The notes: a model not told the origin generated them from the sequence alone. Positions 54,315-63,941 are shown, counted from the first letter of the stretch. The stretch is 64,000 nt of DNA from Streptomyces bambusae (GCF_020532645.1 NZ_JAJAUZ010000016.1:62001-126000), one strand, 5' to 3'. Numbers and translations are program-made.

Positions 54315-55187
54315 TCAGCCCTGGGTGCCGGACCCGGCGCCCTTGTCCTTCATGGCCTCGCCGAGGTCCACGACCTCCCCGGTGGGCGCGTTGACCTGCA
54401 CCGGCTTGTTGTAGTCCAGGAACTTGATGGTCATGTCCATCGGGCCCTGCGTCGCCCTGCCCCGGATGCGCATCTGCTTGGTGTGGTCGCTGCCGTCGAT
54501 CCACATGTCCATGAGCAGGCTGGTCACGCCCTGCTGCTCCAGCCGCTTGATCTGCTTCTCCTTGCGGGCCTTGGCCTCGGGCGAGCTCCCCGCGAGCGAC
54601 GCCTTCATCTGGTCCAGGGTCACCGTGCCGGACAGGTGGGTGGTCTTCTGGCCGTCGACGGTCTCCTCGCCGACGACCTTGAGGTCCTTGGAGGCCTTCA
54701 GTGCGCCGGCGCGGTCGCCGGGGTTCTCCCCGCTCTGCCCGGCGTCCCCCAGGGCGTCCAGCTGCGCGGCCGACTCGGGGCCGGCCGCCTTGAGGTCGAA
54801 CTTGAGCCACTTGTCCTGGGCGCCCATGTACATCACGCCTCCGACCAGGCGTATGTCGATCTTCTCGCCGGCCTTCTGCGGGTTGGCCATCACCATGGAC
54901 ATCGCCACGTCCGGCTTGAGGCGCATGGACACCTCGCCGGACACCTTCTGCCCGCCCGCGCCGCCCGACATGGTGTAGCGCAGCGAGGTGATCTCCTCCG
55001 AGCTGCGCTCGACCTTCTCCAGGTACGCGGCCGGCGCCATGGCGGGCGCCTTGGCCGGCGGTGCCGCCTCGGAGGCCTTCGCGTCCCCCTTGTCGGCCTT
55101 CCTGCCGTCCTCGCAGGCCGTGGCCCCGCCCGCGAGCAGGACGGCGGCCAGCAGGGCCGCGGCGGTCTTCTTCCGGTACGTGCGCAT
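54315..55187 (-). CDS. LppX/LprAFG-like lipoprotein inserted between rplA and rplJ
   Basis: 290 residues from the ATG at 55187 (GGGGGGAACC upstream). Signal peptide with a basic start, hydrophobic core and GGATAC cleavage region giving a lipid-modified Cys near residue 25. The rest looks like the beta-rich, LolA-like domain of actinobacterial lipoproteins (repeated short strands such as DLKVVGEETVDGQKTTHLSG), a fold that binds lipids. It has terminators on both sides, so it is a separate transcription unit. Placement inside the L11-L1/L10-L12 cluster is unrelated to ribosomes. Confidence 0.8.
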   Translation of the reverse strand: MRTYRKKTAAALLAAVLLAGGATACEDGRKADKGDAKASEAAPPAKAPAMAPAAYLEKVERSSEEITSLRYTMSGGAGGQKVSGEVSMRLKPDVAMSMVMANPQKAGEKIDIRLVGGVMYMGAQDKWLKFDLKAAGPESAAQLDALGDAGQSGENPGDRAGALKASKDLKVVGEETVDGQKTTHLSGTVTLDQMKASLAGSSPEAKARKEKQIKRLEQQGVTSLLMDMWIDGSDHTKQMRIRGRATQGPMDMTIKFLDYNKPVQVNAPTGEVVDLGEAMKDKGAGSGTQG

Positions 55188-55254
55188 GGTTCCCCCCATG
55201 TGGTCGGCAGTCGGAAACCCGACATTACCGGCGCGTACACATGTGCGGGAACTC

Positions 55255-55296
55255 AAAAAACCGGACCCCGCACCTCCGGAGAGGTGCGGGGCCCGG
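55255..55296 (-). terminator. Intrinsic terminator of rplKA
   Basis: CCGG-a-CCCCGCACCTC pairs with GAGGTGCGGGG-c-CCGG around CGGA, followed on the minus strand by TTTTTT. A textbook terminator 38 bp past rplA. Confidence 0.92.
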
Positions 55297-55333
55297 TTCA
55301 AGCCAAGCCTGTGAGCCGTCAGGCTCAGACCGC

Positions 55334-56056
55334 TCAGACTGCAGCCGGGTCCTCTTCGACGAGGAGGTTCCGGGTGCGGTTCGGGTCCAGCTGGATGCCG
55401 GGGCCCATGGTGGTGGTCAGGGCGGCCTTCTTGATGTAGCGGCCCTTCGCGGCGGACGGCTTCAGACGGAGGATCTCCTCCAGGGCCGCACCGTAGTTCT
55501 CGACCAGCTTGTCATCGGAGAAGGAGACCTTGCCGATGATGAAGTGCAGGTTCGAGTGCTTGTCGACGCGGAACTCGATCTTGCCGCCCTTGATGTCCGT
55601 GACGGCCTTGGCCACGTCCATGGTGACGGTGCCGGTCTTCGGGTTCGGCATCAGACCACGCGGACCGAGCACGCGGCCGAGGCGGCCGACCTTGCCCATG
55701 AGGTCCGGGGTGGCGACGACCGAGTCGAAGTCGAGACGGCCCTTGGCGACCTCGTCGATCAGTTCGTCCGAGCCGACGATGTCGGCGCCGGCGGCTTCCG
55801 CGGCCGCAGCACGGTCACCGGTCGCGAAGACCAGGACCCGGGCGGTCTTACCGGTGCCGTGCGGGAGGTTCACGGTGCCACGGACCATCTGGTCGGCCTT
55901 GCGCGGGTCGACACCCAGGCGGAAGGCAACCTCGACGGTCGCGTCGAACTTGGTCGCGGAGGTCTCCTTGGCGAGACGGACGGCCTCGAGCGGGGCGTAC
56001 AGCTTCTCCCGGTCGACCTTGGCGTCCGCAGCGCGGAGGGTCTTGCTGCGCTTCAC
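55334..56056 (-). CDS. rplA: 50S ribosomal protein L1
   Basis: 240 residues; [20 protein letters not shown] and [21 protein letters not shown]1 stalk protein, repressor of its own operon in other bacteria. Confidence 0.98.
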   Translation of the reverse strand: MKRSKTLRAADAKVDREKLYAPLEAVRLAKETSATKFDATVEVAFRLGVDPRKADQMVRGTVNLPHGTGKTARVLVFATGDRAAAAEAAGADIVGSDELIDEVAKGRLDFDSVVATPDLMGKVGRLGRVLGPRGLMPNPKTGTVTMDVAKAVTDIKGGKIEFRVDKHSNLHFIIGKVSFSDDKLVENYGAALEEILRLKPSAAKGRYIKKAALTTTMGPGIQLDPNRTRNLLVEEDPAAV

Positions 56057-56140
56057 TTCTGCTCCTGTGTTTTTGCTTCAGGTGTGGAGTCGTGGTGCGG
56101 GCCAGCGCGGGCCCTACCACTGGGGACTACGAGGTGCTGA

Positions 56141-56575
56141 TCAGCCCTCGACCGTGATGCCCATGGAACGGGCGGTGCCGGCGATGATCTTCGACGCGGC
56201 GTCGAGGTCGTTGGCGTTCAGGTCGGGCAGCTTGACCGAGGCGATCTCGCGGACCTGCTCGTTGGTGAGCTTCGCGACCTTGGTCTTGTGCGGCTCGCCG
56301 GAGCCCTTCTCCACACCGGCGGCCTTGAGGATCAGGCGCGCGGCCGGCGGGGTCTTGGTGATGAAGGTGAAGGAACGGTCCTCGTAGACCGTGATCTCCA
56401 CCGGCACGACCATGCCACGCTGCGACTCGGTCGCGGCGTTGTAGGCCTTGCAGAACTCCATGATGTTGACGCCGTGCTGACCCAGCGCGGGGCCGACCGG
56501 CGGGGCCGGGTTGGCCGCACCGGCGTTGATCTGGAGCTTGATAAGCCCCGTGACCTTCTTCTTCTTGGGAGGCAT
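56141..56575 (-). CDS. rplK: 50S ribosomal protein L11
   Basis: 144 residues; [20 protein letters not shown] and [19 protein letters not shown]. Thiostrepton target with 23S rRNA. A hairpin CCGCACC/GGTGCGG (56639-56667) with an inner GAT/ATC lies in its leader, a candidate L1-binding structure. Confidence 0.98.
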
Positions 56576-56681
56576 TGCTCTCTCCGGGTCCTAGTGAGAG
56601 TTTTCCAGCCGCCACCCGGTCATCCGGATGGAGGCATACCGCACCACGATAACGGGTATCGGTGCGGGGCTTAAAACCGAG

Positions 56682-56717
56682 CAGGTCAGACCGCCCGCGA
56701 GGGGCTGGTCTGACCTG
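56682..56717 (-). terminator. Terminator after nusG
   Basis: 11-bp stem CAGGTCAGACC / GGTCTGACCTG extended by GCCC/GGGC, followed by GGTTTTAAG on the minus strand, about 44 bp past nusG. Confidence 0.8.
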
Positions 56718-56760
56718 TCCGGAAGCTTCGCTTCAGAAGATCTGGATCAGTGGTTCCGGA

Positions 56761-57663
56761 TCAGTTCTTCTGGATCTGGTCGAAGCTGAGCTCGACCGGG
56801 GTCTCGCGACCGAAGATCTCGACGAGGCCCTTGACCTTCTTCGAGTCGGGGTTGATCTCGTTGATGGTCGCCTGGAGGGTGGCGAAGGGGCCGTCGGTGA
56901 CGGTGACCGAGTCGCCGACCTCGAAGTCGAGGACCTCGATGGTGCGCTTCACGGCCGGCGCGGGCAAGCCCGCGGCCTCGGCGGCGGCCTTGTCGGCCTT
57001 CTCCTTGGCCTCCGGCGCGAGCATCTTGACGATCTCGTCCAGGGTCAGCGGGTACGGGTCGTACGCGTTGCCCACGAAGCCGGTGACGCCCGGCGTGTTG
57101 CGGACGACGCCCCAGGACTCGTTGGTGAGGTCCATGCGGACCAGGACGTAGCCGGGAAGCTTGTTCTGGCGGACGTTCTTGCGCTCGCCGTTCTTGATCT
57201 GGACGATCTCTTCCTCAGGCACTTCGGCCTGGTAGATGAACTCCTCGACGTTCAGCGAGACCGCACGCTGCTCCAGGTTCGCCTTCACGCGCTTCTCGTA
57301 GCCCGCGTAGGTGTGGATGACGTACCACTCGCCGGGGAGCAGGCGCAGCTCGTCGCGGAGCGCCTGGACCGGGTCGACCGGCTCGGCGGGCTCCGCCGGG
57401 GCGGCCTCGGCCTCGGGGGCCTCGTCCGCGTCCTCGGCGTCCTCGGCGTCCGCGTCGGCCTCGAAGGCGTCCTCGTCCAGGTCGGCGTCCTCGTCGGACT
57501 CGTCCTCGACGTGCAGCGCGGCCTCCTCGGCCTGCTCGCCGGCCTCGGCGTCGGCGATCTCAGCCTCGTCCGGGTCCACAGCGTCCGCCGCCTCGACGAT
57601 GTCGAGCTCGTCCTCGACGGACTCGACGGAGTCGTGGCTCGCGTTCAGGTTCGGGTCAGACAC
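56761..57663 (-). CDS. nusG: Transcription termination/antitermination factor NusG
   Basis: 300 residues from a GTG at 57663. The first 110 or so residues are a very acidic, low-complexity extension; the NGN domain ([20 protein letters not shown]) and C-terminal KOW domain ([20 protein letters not shown]) follow. The acidic extension is usual in Streptomyces NusG, while most bacteria have about 180 residues. Confidence 0.97.
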   Translation of the reverse strand: MSDPNLNASHDSVESVEDELDIVEAADAVDPDEAEIADAEAGEQAEEAALHVEDESDEDADLDEDAFEADADAEDAEDADEAPEAEAAPAEPAEPVDPVQALRDELRLLPGEWYVIHTYAGYEKRVKANLEQRAVSLNVEEFIYQAEVPEEEIVQIKNGERKNVRQNKLPGYVLVRMDLTNESWGVVRNTPGVTGFVGNAYDPYPLTLDEIVKMLAPEAKEKADKAAAEAAGLPAPAVKRTIEVLDFEVGDSVTVTDGPFATLQATINEINPDSKKVKGLVEIFGRETPVELSFDQIQKN

Positions 57664-57711
57664 GGTGGCTGCTTCTTCCTGGATACAAAGAGGGGTGGAA
57701 CATGCGAAAAC

Positions 57712-57739
57712 GGGCGGTCGCCTCATCAAGGCGCCGCCC
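57712..57739 (-). terminator. Hairpin between secE and nusG
   Basis: AGGCGCCGCCC pairs with GGGCGG-t-CGCCT (one bulge) and is followed by GTTTTCG on the minus strand, 11 bp past secE. Confidence 0.6.
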
Positions 57740-57749
57740 TCCGCGGGGA

Positions 57750-58031
57750 TCAGCCGAAGACGTACTTGATGGCTTCCTGGAACCCATAGTCAATCACGGT
57801 AACCAGACCGATCATGATGACGACGAAGACAATCACCACGGTGGTGTACGTCGTCAGCTGGTTGCGAGTGGGCCAAACGACCTTGCGGAGTTCCGCAACG
57901 ATCTGGCGGTAGAACAGCGCGAGGCGGCCGAGAGGGCCCTTCTTACCGCGCTTGCCGCCCTTGCGGGCCTTCTTCTCGCGGGAGTCGTCCTCGGCGTCAG
58001 GCATGTCGATGGAGCCCAGGGCGTCCGTCAC
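57750..58031 (-). CDS. secE: Protein translocase subunit SecE
   Basis: 93 residues from the GTG at 58031, chosen because AGGTGAGAG lies 3-5 bases upstream; an ATG at 58055 would add 8 residues. Hydrophilic Lys-rich N-terminus, the conserved [13 protein letters not shown] and one transmembrane helix. Essential partner of SecY. Confidence 0.95.
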   Translation of the reverse strand: MTDALGSIDMPDAEDDSREKKARKGGKRGKKGPLGRLALFYRQIVAELRKVVWPTRNQLTTYTTVVIVFVVIMIGLVTVIDYGFQEAIKYVFG

Positions 58032-58136
58032 GTCTCTCACCTGAATCCGGGTCATGGCCGTGCCGCGCCCGGTTGAGCCGCACGGCGGTGCATCGAAGTA
58101 CGTACCTGCGCACACATCCGGCGAAGGAGTGTGGAG

Positions 58137-58209
58137 CAGGGCCGGAGGGACTCGAACCCCCAACCGCTGGTTTTGGAGACCAGTGCTCTACCAATTGAGC
58201 TACGACCCT
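58137..58209 (-). tRNA. tRNA-Trp (anticodon CCA)
   Basis: 73 nt, full cloverleaf: acceptor AGGGTCG/CGGCCCT, D arm, anticodon stem CTGGT/ACCAG with loop CTCCAAA, and T arm GGTTCGAGTCC. No encoded CCA end. Lies upstream of secE in the widespread tRNA-Trp-secE-nusG order. Confidence 0.97.
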
Positions 58210-58223
58210 TTGTTGCGTCCCCC

Positions 58224-58229
58224 AACCTA
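58224..58229 (-). promoter_or_regulatory. Likely -10 element for tRNA-Trp
   Basis: TAGGTT on the minus strand, 15 bp from the tRNA 5' end. No clear -35. Confidence 0.3.
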
Positions 58230-58403
58230 CCGCATCGGAGCGAGTGCACGGAGTGCCCGCGTTCTGAGCGGTTGGTGAAGGCCAACGACAGGTGAGTGTA
58301 CGTGCTCTTGGTCCCGACGTCGAACAGCATGGATCCGGACCTCCTGCGTCCGGTCCCTGAAACGGTGTGCCGCCCCCGTTTTCCGTCTGGGACGATGGGC
58401 CGC

Positions 58404-59630
58404 ATGACCTCTGCTACGCCTCCCACCGAGCGCCGGGTGTCCGCCCGCATCGGCGCCATTTCCGAGTCCGCGACCCTCGCCATCGACGCCAAGGCCAAGG
58501 CGCTCAAGGCCGCCGGCCGCCCGGTGATCGGCTTCGCCGCCGGCGAGCCCGACTTCCCGACGCCGGACTACATCGTCGAGGCGGCGGTCGAGGCCTGCCG
58601 CACCCCGAAGTTCCACCGGTACACCCCGGCGGGCGGCCTGCCCGAGCTGAAGAAGGCCATCGCCGAGAAGACGCTGCGCGACTCGGGCCTGCAGGTCGAC
58701 CCGGCCCAGGTGCTGGTGACCAACGGCGGCAAGCAGGCGATCTACGAGGCCTTCGCGGCCATCCTCGACCCGGGTGACGAGGTCATCGTCCCGGCCCCGT
58801 ACTGGACGACGTACCCGGAGTCCATCCGGCTGGCCGGCGGTGTGCCGGTCGAGGTCGTCGCCGACGAGACCACCGGCTACCGGGTGTCCGTGGAGCAGTT
58901 GGAGGCCGCGCGCACCGAGCGCACCAAGGTCGTCCTGTTCGTCTCCCCGTCGAACCCGACGGGTGCGGTCTACAGCGAGGACGACGCGCGCGCGATCGGC
59001 GCCTGGGCCGCCGAGCACGGCCTGTGGGTGCTGACGGACGAGATCTACGAGCACCTGGTCTACGGCGACGCGACGTTCACCTCGCTGCCGGTGCTGGTGC
59101 CCGAGCTGGCCGACAAGTGCATCGTGGTCAACGGTGTCGCCAAGACGTACGCGATGACGGGCTGGCGGGTCGGGTGGGTCATCGGCCCGAAGGACGTGAT
59201 CAAGGCCGCGACGAACCTGCAGTCGCACGCCACGTCGAACGTCTCCAACGTGGCCCAGGTGGCCGCCATCGCCGCCGTCTCGGGCGACCTTGCGGCCGTG
59301 GCGGAGATGCGCAAGGCGTTCGACCGCCGCCGCCAGACCATGGTGAAGATGCTGAACGAGATCGACGGCGTCTTCTGCCCGACCCCGGAGGGCGCGTTCT
59401 ACGCGTACCCGTCGGTGAAGGAGCTGCTGGGCAAGGAGATCCGCGGGAAGCGTCCGCAGACCTCCATGGAGCTGGCCGCGCTGATCCTCGACGAGGCCGA
59501 GGTCGCGGTCGTCCCGGGCGAGGCCTTCGGCACCCCGGGCTACCTGCGCCTCTCGTACGCGCTCGGTGACGACGACCTGGTCGAGGGCGTGACCCGGATC
59601 CAGAACCTGCTGGCGGAGGCCAAGGCCTGA
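58404..59630 (+). CDS. aspC: Class I pyridoxal-phosphate aspartate aminotransferase
   Basis: 408 residues; start at [17 protein letters not shown], with ATG 9 bp upstream possible. Fold-type I signatures: [25 protein letters not shown] lysine K247 in [16 protein letters not shown], and the substrate-binding Arg near GYLRLSYAL. This is the subgroup Ib form that in several bacteria also accepts prephenate. Confidence 0.92.
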   Translation: MTSATPPTERRVSARIGAISESATLAIDAKAKALKAAGRPVIGFAAGEPDFPTPDYIVEAAVEACRTPKFHRYTPAGGLPELKKAIAEKTLRDSGLQVDPAQVLVTNGGKQAIYEAFAAILDPGDEVIVPAPYWTTYPESIRLAGGVPVEVVADETTGYRVSVEQLEAARTERTKVVLFVSPSNPTGAVYSEDDARAIGAWAAEHGLWVLTDEIYEHLVYGDATFTSLPVLVPELADKCIVVNGVAKTYAMTGWRVGWVIGPKDVIKAATNLQSHATSNVSNVAQVAAIAAVSGDLAAVAEMRKAFDRRRQTMVKMLNEIDGVFCPTPEGAFYAYPSVKELLGKEIRGKRPQTSMELAALILDEAEVAVVPGEAFGTPGYLRLSYALGDDDLVEGVTRIQNLLAEAKA

Positions 59631-59653
59631 GCCTGCGGTCCCCCGCGTCGCGG

Positions 59654-59690
59654 AAGCGGGCGGTGCCTCGTGCCGAGGCGCCGCCCGCTT
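59654..59690 (+). terminator. Terminator of the aminotransferase gene
   Basis: 17-bp stem (AAGCGGGCGG-T-GCCTCG and its partner, with a U-G pair) and a 3-nt loop, 24 bp past the stop. Confidence 0.85.
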
Positions 59691-59760
59691 CTGCGTTCGG
59701 ACGCTCCACGATCGGGAAAACGTCCTCCCAAACCACCCGTTCGTGCGGCAGGATCACCAG

Positions 59761-60780
59761 ATGGAGCAAGTACGCGATCTCACGCTTCTGCCGAAGGCCC
59801 ATCTGCACCTGCACTTCACCGGGTCCATGCGGCCCGCCACGCTGCTGGAGCTCGCCGACAAGTACGGCGTACGGCTGCCCGATGCGCTGACGGCGGGCGA
59901 GCCGCCGAAGCTGCGGGCGACGGACGAGCGGGGCTGGTTCCGCTTCCAGCGCCTGTACGACGCGGCCCGGTCCTGTCTGCGGCAGCCCGAGGACATCGTC
60001 CGGCTGGTCCGGGAGGCGGCCGAGGAGGACGTCCGGGACGGCGGCGGCTGGCTGGAGATCCAGGTCGACCCGACGTCGTACGCCCCGCTGCTGGGCGGGC
60101 TGATCCCGGCGATCGAGGTGATCCTGGACGCCGTGGAGGGCGCGGCGCGGGACACCGGGCTCGGGATCCGGGTGCTGGTCGCCGCGAACCGGATGAAGCA
60201 TCCGCTGGACGCCCGGACGCTGGCGCGGCTGGCCGTGCGGTATGCGGACCGCGGCATCGTGGGCTTCGGACTGTCGAACGACGAGCGGCGGGGCATGGCC
60301 CGGGACTTCGACCGGGCGTTCGCGATCGCCCGGGAGGGCGGTCTGCTGGCGGCCCCGCACGGCGGGGAGCTGACCGGCCCGTCCTCGGTCCGGGACTGCC
60401 TGGACGACCTGCACGCGTCGCGGATCGGGCACGGGGTGCGGGCGGCGGAGGACCCGCGGCTGCTGCGCCGGCTGGCCGAGCGCGGGGTGACCTGCGAGGT
60501 CTGCCCGGCCTCGAACGTGGCGCTGGGCGTCTACGAGAAGCCGGAGGACGTGCCGCTGCGGACGCTGTTCGACGCGGGGGTGCCGATGGCGCTGGGCGCC
60601 GACGACCCGCTGCTGTTCGGGTCGCGGCTGGCGGCGCAGTACGAGATCGCCCGCCGGCACCACGGGTTCACGGATGCGGAGCTGGCGGAGCTGGCCCGGC
60701 AGTCGGTGCGCGGTTCAGCGGCTCCCGAGGGCGTCCGTGCGAAGCTCCTCGCGGGCATCGACGACTGGCTCGCGGGCTGA
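59761..60780 (+). CDS. Adenosine deaminase-family metal hydrolase
   Basis: 339 residues, TIM-barrel amidohydrolase. Metal/active-site motifs PKAHLHLHFTGSM (H14, H16), PHGGEL, SRIGHGV and LGADDPLLF are present. In classic adenosine deaminase the last two read HGGE-like and SLNTDDP; here NT is replaced by GA, so the purine-like substrate may differ. Start ATG at 59761 with AGGA upstream. The last 66 bp overlap the 3' end of the opposite-strand gene. Confidence 0.85.
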   Translation: MEQVRDLTLLPKAHLHLHFTGSMRPATLLELADKYGVRLPDALTAGEPPKLRATDERGWFRFQRLYDAARSCLRQPEDIVRLVREAAEEDVRDGGGWLEIQVDPTSYAPLLGGLIPAIEVILDAVEGAARDTGLGIRVLVAANRMKHPLDARTLARLAVRYADRGIVGFGLSNDERRGMARDFDRAFAIAREGGLLAAPHGGELTGPSSVRDCLDDLHASRIGHGVRAAEDPRLLRRLAERGVTCEVCPASNVALGVYEKPEDVPLRTLFDAGVPMALGADDPLLFGSRLAAQYEIARRHHGFTDAELAELARQSVRGSAAPEGVRAKLLAGIDDWLAG

Positions 60781-61242
60781 CGGGGTCCGGCCGGCGGGTG
60801 GGCCGGCGGCCGGGCCGGCGATCCGGGTGAGGCGCAGGTCGCCCTCGTGGCAGTCGGCGCGGACCTCGCCGCCGGGGAAGCCGATCTCCAGGTGGGTGCG
60901 GCCGTGGTCGGGGAGGGCGAACTCGGCCACGGAGGCGACGGTCTCCCCGAGGTGGCGCAGGAAGGGGTGGTCGCCGAGGTCCTCGCCGATCTCGATGCGG
61001 CCCCAGGCGCCCATGTCGTGGGATTCGTAGGACTCGTGCGGGGCGGAGGCCTCGACGATCAGGCACCAGTCGGAGCCGGTGGTGATCCGGGTGGCCTCGC
61101 CGAGGCCGTCGATCAGCCAGACGTCGAGGGGGACCTCGGAGCGTTCGCCTTCGTAGACGTGCCAGGACGCGACGATCCGTTCGATCGTGCGTCCCACCAG
61201 TCGCGTGGGGTCCGTTCCGGACCCGTGCAGGGGGCAGCGCAT
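60715..61242 (-). CDS. Hypothetical protein, tail-to-tail overlap with the deaminase gene
   Basis: 175 residues, no signal peptide or membrane segment. Mixed alpha/beta composition with LVGRTIERIVASWHVYEGER, DVWLIDGLGEATRITTGSDW and HLEIGFPGGEVRADCHEGDL. I recognise no family. The last 22 codons (Pro/Ala/Arg-rich) are antisense to the deaminase 3' end, suggesting a C-terminal extension created by loss of an earlier stop. Confidence 0.75.
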   Translation of the reverse strand: MRCPLHGSGTDPTRLVGRTIERIVASWHVYEGERSEVPLDVWLIDGLGEATRITTGSDWCLIVEASAPHESYESHDMGAWGRIEIGEDLGDHPFLRHLGETVASVAEFALPDHGRTHLEIGFPGGEVRADCHEGDLRLTRIAGPAAGPPAGRTPSAREPVVDAREELRTDALGSR

Positions 61243-61309
61243 GGCCGGCCGCGGTCCTCCGGTGCCTCGGGGGGTCGGGGTGGTCTCGGGTCTGGGCGGT
61301 CGGGCGGCG

Positions 61310-62365
61310 TCAGAGGCTGACGCCGACGGTCACCGGTTCGTTGACCAGGGTGACGCCGAAGGCCGCGTGGACTCCCGCGACGACCTCGCGGGCGAGGACG
61401 AGGAGGTCCTCGGTGGTGGCCCCGCCGCGGTTGGTGAGGGCGAGGGTGTGCTTGGTGGAGATGCGGGCGGGGCCGGTGCCGTAGCCCTTGGTGAAGCCGG
61501 CGCGGTCGATGAGCCAGGCCGCGGAGGTCTTCGTACGGCCTTCCCCGGCGGGGTAGGCGGGCGGGGTGACGTCGGCGCCGAGGCGGTCCTGGACGCGGGC
61601 GAGGAAGGCGGCGTACGCCTCGTCGCCGAGGACCGGGTTGTGGAAGAAGGAGCCGGCGGACCAGGTGTCGTGGTCGGCCGCGTCGAGGACCATGCCCTTG
61701 CCCGCGCGCAGCCGCAGCACGGTTTCGCGGGCCTGTGCGGCGGGCACCCGGTCACCGGCTGCCACGCCGAGGGCGCGGGCGGTCTCGGGGTACTTGAGGG
61801 GCGCGGACAGACCGCCGGCGTCCTCCAGGGCGAACCGGACGCGCAGGACGACGTACCGGTCGGGCCGGTGCTTGAAGAGGCTGTCGCGGTACGAGAAGGC
61901 GCACTCGGCGGCGGAGAGGGTGACGGTCTCGCGCGCGGTGCGGTCGTAGGCGACGACCTCGGTGATGGTGTCGCAGACTTCCTGGCCGTACGCGCCGACG
62001 TTCTGGATCGGGGTGGCGCCGGCGGAGCCGGGGATCCCGGCGAGGCATTCGATGCCGGCGAGGCCGGCTTCGACGGTGCGGGCGACGGCGTCGGACCAGT
62101 TCTCGCCGGCGGCGAGTTCCAGGCGGGTGCCGTCGAGGCGGAAGCCGGTGGTGGCGATGCGCAGGGCGGTGCCGTCGAAGCCGCGGTCGCCGATGACCAG
62201 GTTGCTGCCGCCGCCGATGACGAGGAGCGGGGTGCCGCTCTCGTCGGCTGCGCGGACGGCGGCGACGACCTCGGCGTCGGTGGTCGCGGTGACCAGCCGG
62301 GTGGCCGGGCCGCCGAGCCGGAAGGTGGTCAGCGGGGCGAGGGGGGCGTCGTGGAGTTCCTGCAC
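61310..62365 (-). CDS. murB: UDP-N-acetylenolpyruvoylglucosamine reductase
   Basis: Second step of UDP-MurNAc synthesis, FAD-dependent. 351 residues. FAD-binding VIGGGSNLVIGDRGF and LAGIPGSAGATPIQNVGAYG; catalytic Ser in WSAGSFFHNPV and Glu in LVNEPVTVGV. Type I MurB. Uses the UDP-GlcNAc made by the GlmS/GlmM route at the other end of the window. Confidence 0.96.
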   Translation of the reverse strand: MQELHDAPLAPLTTFRLGGPATRLVTATTDAEVVAAVRAADESGTPLLVIGGGSNLVIGDRGFDGTALRIATTGFRLDGTRLELAAGENWSDAVARTVEAGLAGIECLAGIPGSAGATPIQNVGAYGQEVCDTITEVVAYDRTARETVTLSAAECAFSYRDSLFKHRPDRYVVLRVRFALEDAGGLSAPLKYPETARALGVAAGDRVPAAQARETVLRLRAGKGMVLDAADHDTWSAGSFFHNPVLGDEAYAAFLARVQDRLGADVTPPAYPAGEGRTKTSAAWLIDRAGFTKGYGTGPARISTKHTLALTNRGGATTEDLLVLAREVVAGVHAAFGVTLVNEPVTVGVSL

Positions 62366-62443
62366 GTGGACAAGAGTACGGTCCGCGGCCCGGCCTGCCC
62401 GGCGGGGCCACGGACCGCGGCGGGGTTCGTGGTGCGCGGTTGC

Positions 62444-63892
62444 TCACACCCGGGCCGGGGCCTGGGCGGCCGTCCCGGGGGCGGTGCCGTCGGCGCCGGG
62501 GGTCTGCGGAGTGCGGGTGCGGCCGGGGATGAAGAGGCCGGCGAGGGCGGCGAGGGCGACGGCGGCGGCGCCGATCCACAGGGCGGGGACGGTGCCGTCG
62601 GTGAAGGCCTGCGGGGTCTCGTAGCCGCCGCTGTGGGAGAAGACGGAGCAGAGGACGGCCACGCCGAGGGCGCCGCCGACCTCGCGGAGGGCGTTGTTGG
62701 CGCCGGAGGCGATGCCGCTGTCGGCGGGGCCCACGGTGGACATGAGGACGTTGGCGGCGGGCGCGATGAAGAGGGCCATGCCGATGCCGCCGAGGACGAG
62801 GGCGGGCAGCAGCCTGGTGTAGGCGACGCCGGGGTCGAGGGTGGCGGCGAACCAGGCGAGGCCGGCGGCCTGGAGGGCGAGGCCCGCGACGACGACCGGG
62901 CGGCCGCCGATGCGGTCGGAGAGGAACCCGGCGATCGGGGCGACGATCATGGGCATGGCGGTCCACGGCAGCATCCGGACGCCGGCCTCGGTGGGCGAGA
63001 AGCCGGCGACGCCCTGGAGGAACTGGGCGAGCAGGAAGATCGAGCCGAACATGCCGAGGAACATCAGCAGGCTGGCGATGTTGATGCCGAAGAAGCCGGG
63101 GTTGCGGAACAGCTTCATCGGCAGGAGCGGGCGGTGGCCGCGGATGCCGTGCCGGATGAAGAGGGCGGTGAAGAGGGAGCCGCCGATCAGGCCGGTGAGG
63201 ACGGGGAGGCTGCCCCAGCCCTCCATGTTGGCGTTGACCAGGCCGTAGACGATGCCGAAGAGGCCGACGCTGATGAGGACGGTGCCGAGGACGTCGAGGC
63301 GGGCGTCGGGCGCGGTGGATTCGGCCAGGCGCAGCCGGGCGAGCGGGATCAGGGCCAGGCCGATGGGCACGTTCAGCCAGAAGATCCACTGCCAGGAGAT
63401 GTGCTCGGTGAGGCTGCCGCCGATGAGCGGGCCGCTGGCGATGGCGATGCCGGTGACGGCGCCGTAGATGCCGAGGGCCATGCCGCGGCGGGCGACGGGG
63501 ACGGCGGCGGTGAGCAGGGTGAGGGTGAGCGGCATCATCACGGCGGCGCCGGCGCCCTGGACGGCGCGGGCGGCGATCAGTTCGTTGATGCCGGGCGAGA
63601 GGGCGGCGGCCGCGGAGGCGCCCGTGAAGACGGTGAGGCCGGCGAGGAAGAGCCGGCGGCGGCCGAAGCGGTCGCCGAGGGCGGCGCCGAGCATGAGGAG
63701 GACGGCGAAGGTGAGGGTGTAGGCGTTCACCGTCCATTCGAGGTCTTCCAGGCCGCCGCCGAGGTCCTCGCGGATGGCGGGCAGGGCGGTGGTGACGACG
63801 AGGTTGTCGAGGGCGGCCATGAAGCTGGCGGCGCCGGTGATGACGAGGGCCCAGGCGGCACGGCCGCGCAGGTTCGTGGGCTGCTGTTCCAT
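62444..63892 (-). CDS. DHA2 (EmrB/QacA-type) MFS drug exporter
   Basis: 482 residues, 14 predicted transmembrane helices. Motif ALDNLVVTTALPAIR of the DHA2 family in helix 1, RFGRRRLF after helix 2, and antiporter motif C GAVTGIAIASGPLIGGS in helix 5, so a proton-coupled exporter. Substrate unknown. An operator-like inverted repeat lies just upstream, pointing to a local repressor. Confidence 0.9.
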   Translation of the reverse strand: MEQQPTNLRGRAAWALVITGAASFMAALDNLVVTTALPAIREDLGGGLEDLEWTVNAYTLTFAVLLMLGAALGDRFGRRRLFLAGLTVFTGASAAAALSPGINELIAARAVQGAGAAVMMPLTLTLLTAAVPVARRGMALGIYGAVTGIAIASGPLIGGSLTEHISWQWIFWLNVPIGLALIPLARLRLAESTAPDARLDVLGTVLISVGLFGIVYGLVNANMEGWGSLPVLTGLIGGSLFTALFIRHGIRGHRPLLPMKLFRNPGFFGINIASLLMFLGMFGSIFLLAQFLQGVAGFSPTEAGVRMLPWTAMPMIVAPIAGFLSDRIGGRPVVVAGLALQAAGLAWFAATLDPGVAYTRLLPALVLGGIGMALFIAPAANVLMSTVGPADSGIASGANNALREVGGALGVAVLCSVFSHSGGYETPQAFTDGTVPALWIGAAAVALAALAGLFIPGRTRTPQTPGADGTAPGTAAQAPARV

Positions 63893-63904
63893 GACCGTCC
63901 CTTG

Positions 63905-63924
63905 GTTAGTTATTGCTGACTAAC
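63905..63924 (-). promoter_or_regulatory. Operator-like inverted repeat upstream of the MFS exporter
   Basis: GTTAGT-8 nt-ACTAAC, perfect 6-bp arms in an AT-rich patch, 13-32 bp before the exporter ATG. Spacing fits a TetR- or MarR-family dimer. Confidence 0.6.
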
Positions 63925-63941
63925 TTTCCTGGCCGGAAAAA

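Noticed and set aside
61187..63919. Plus-strand open frame of 910 codons rich in Gly/Asp/Glu
   Set aside because: Antisense to murB and the MFS gene; composition mirrors the opposite strand.
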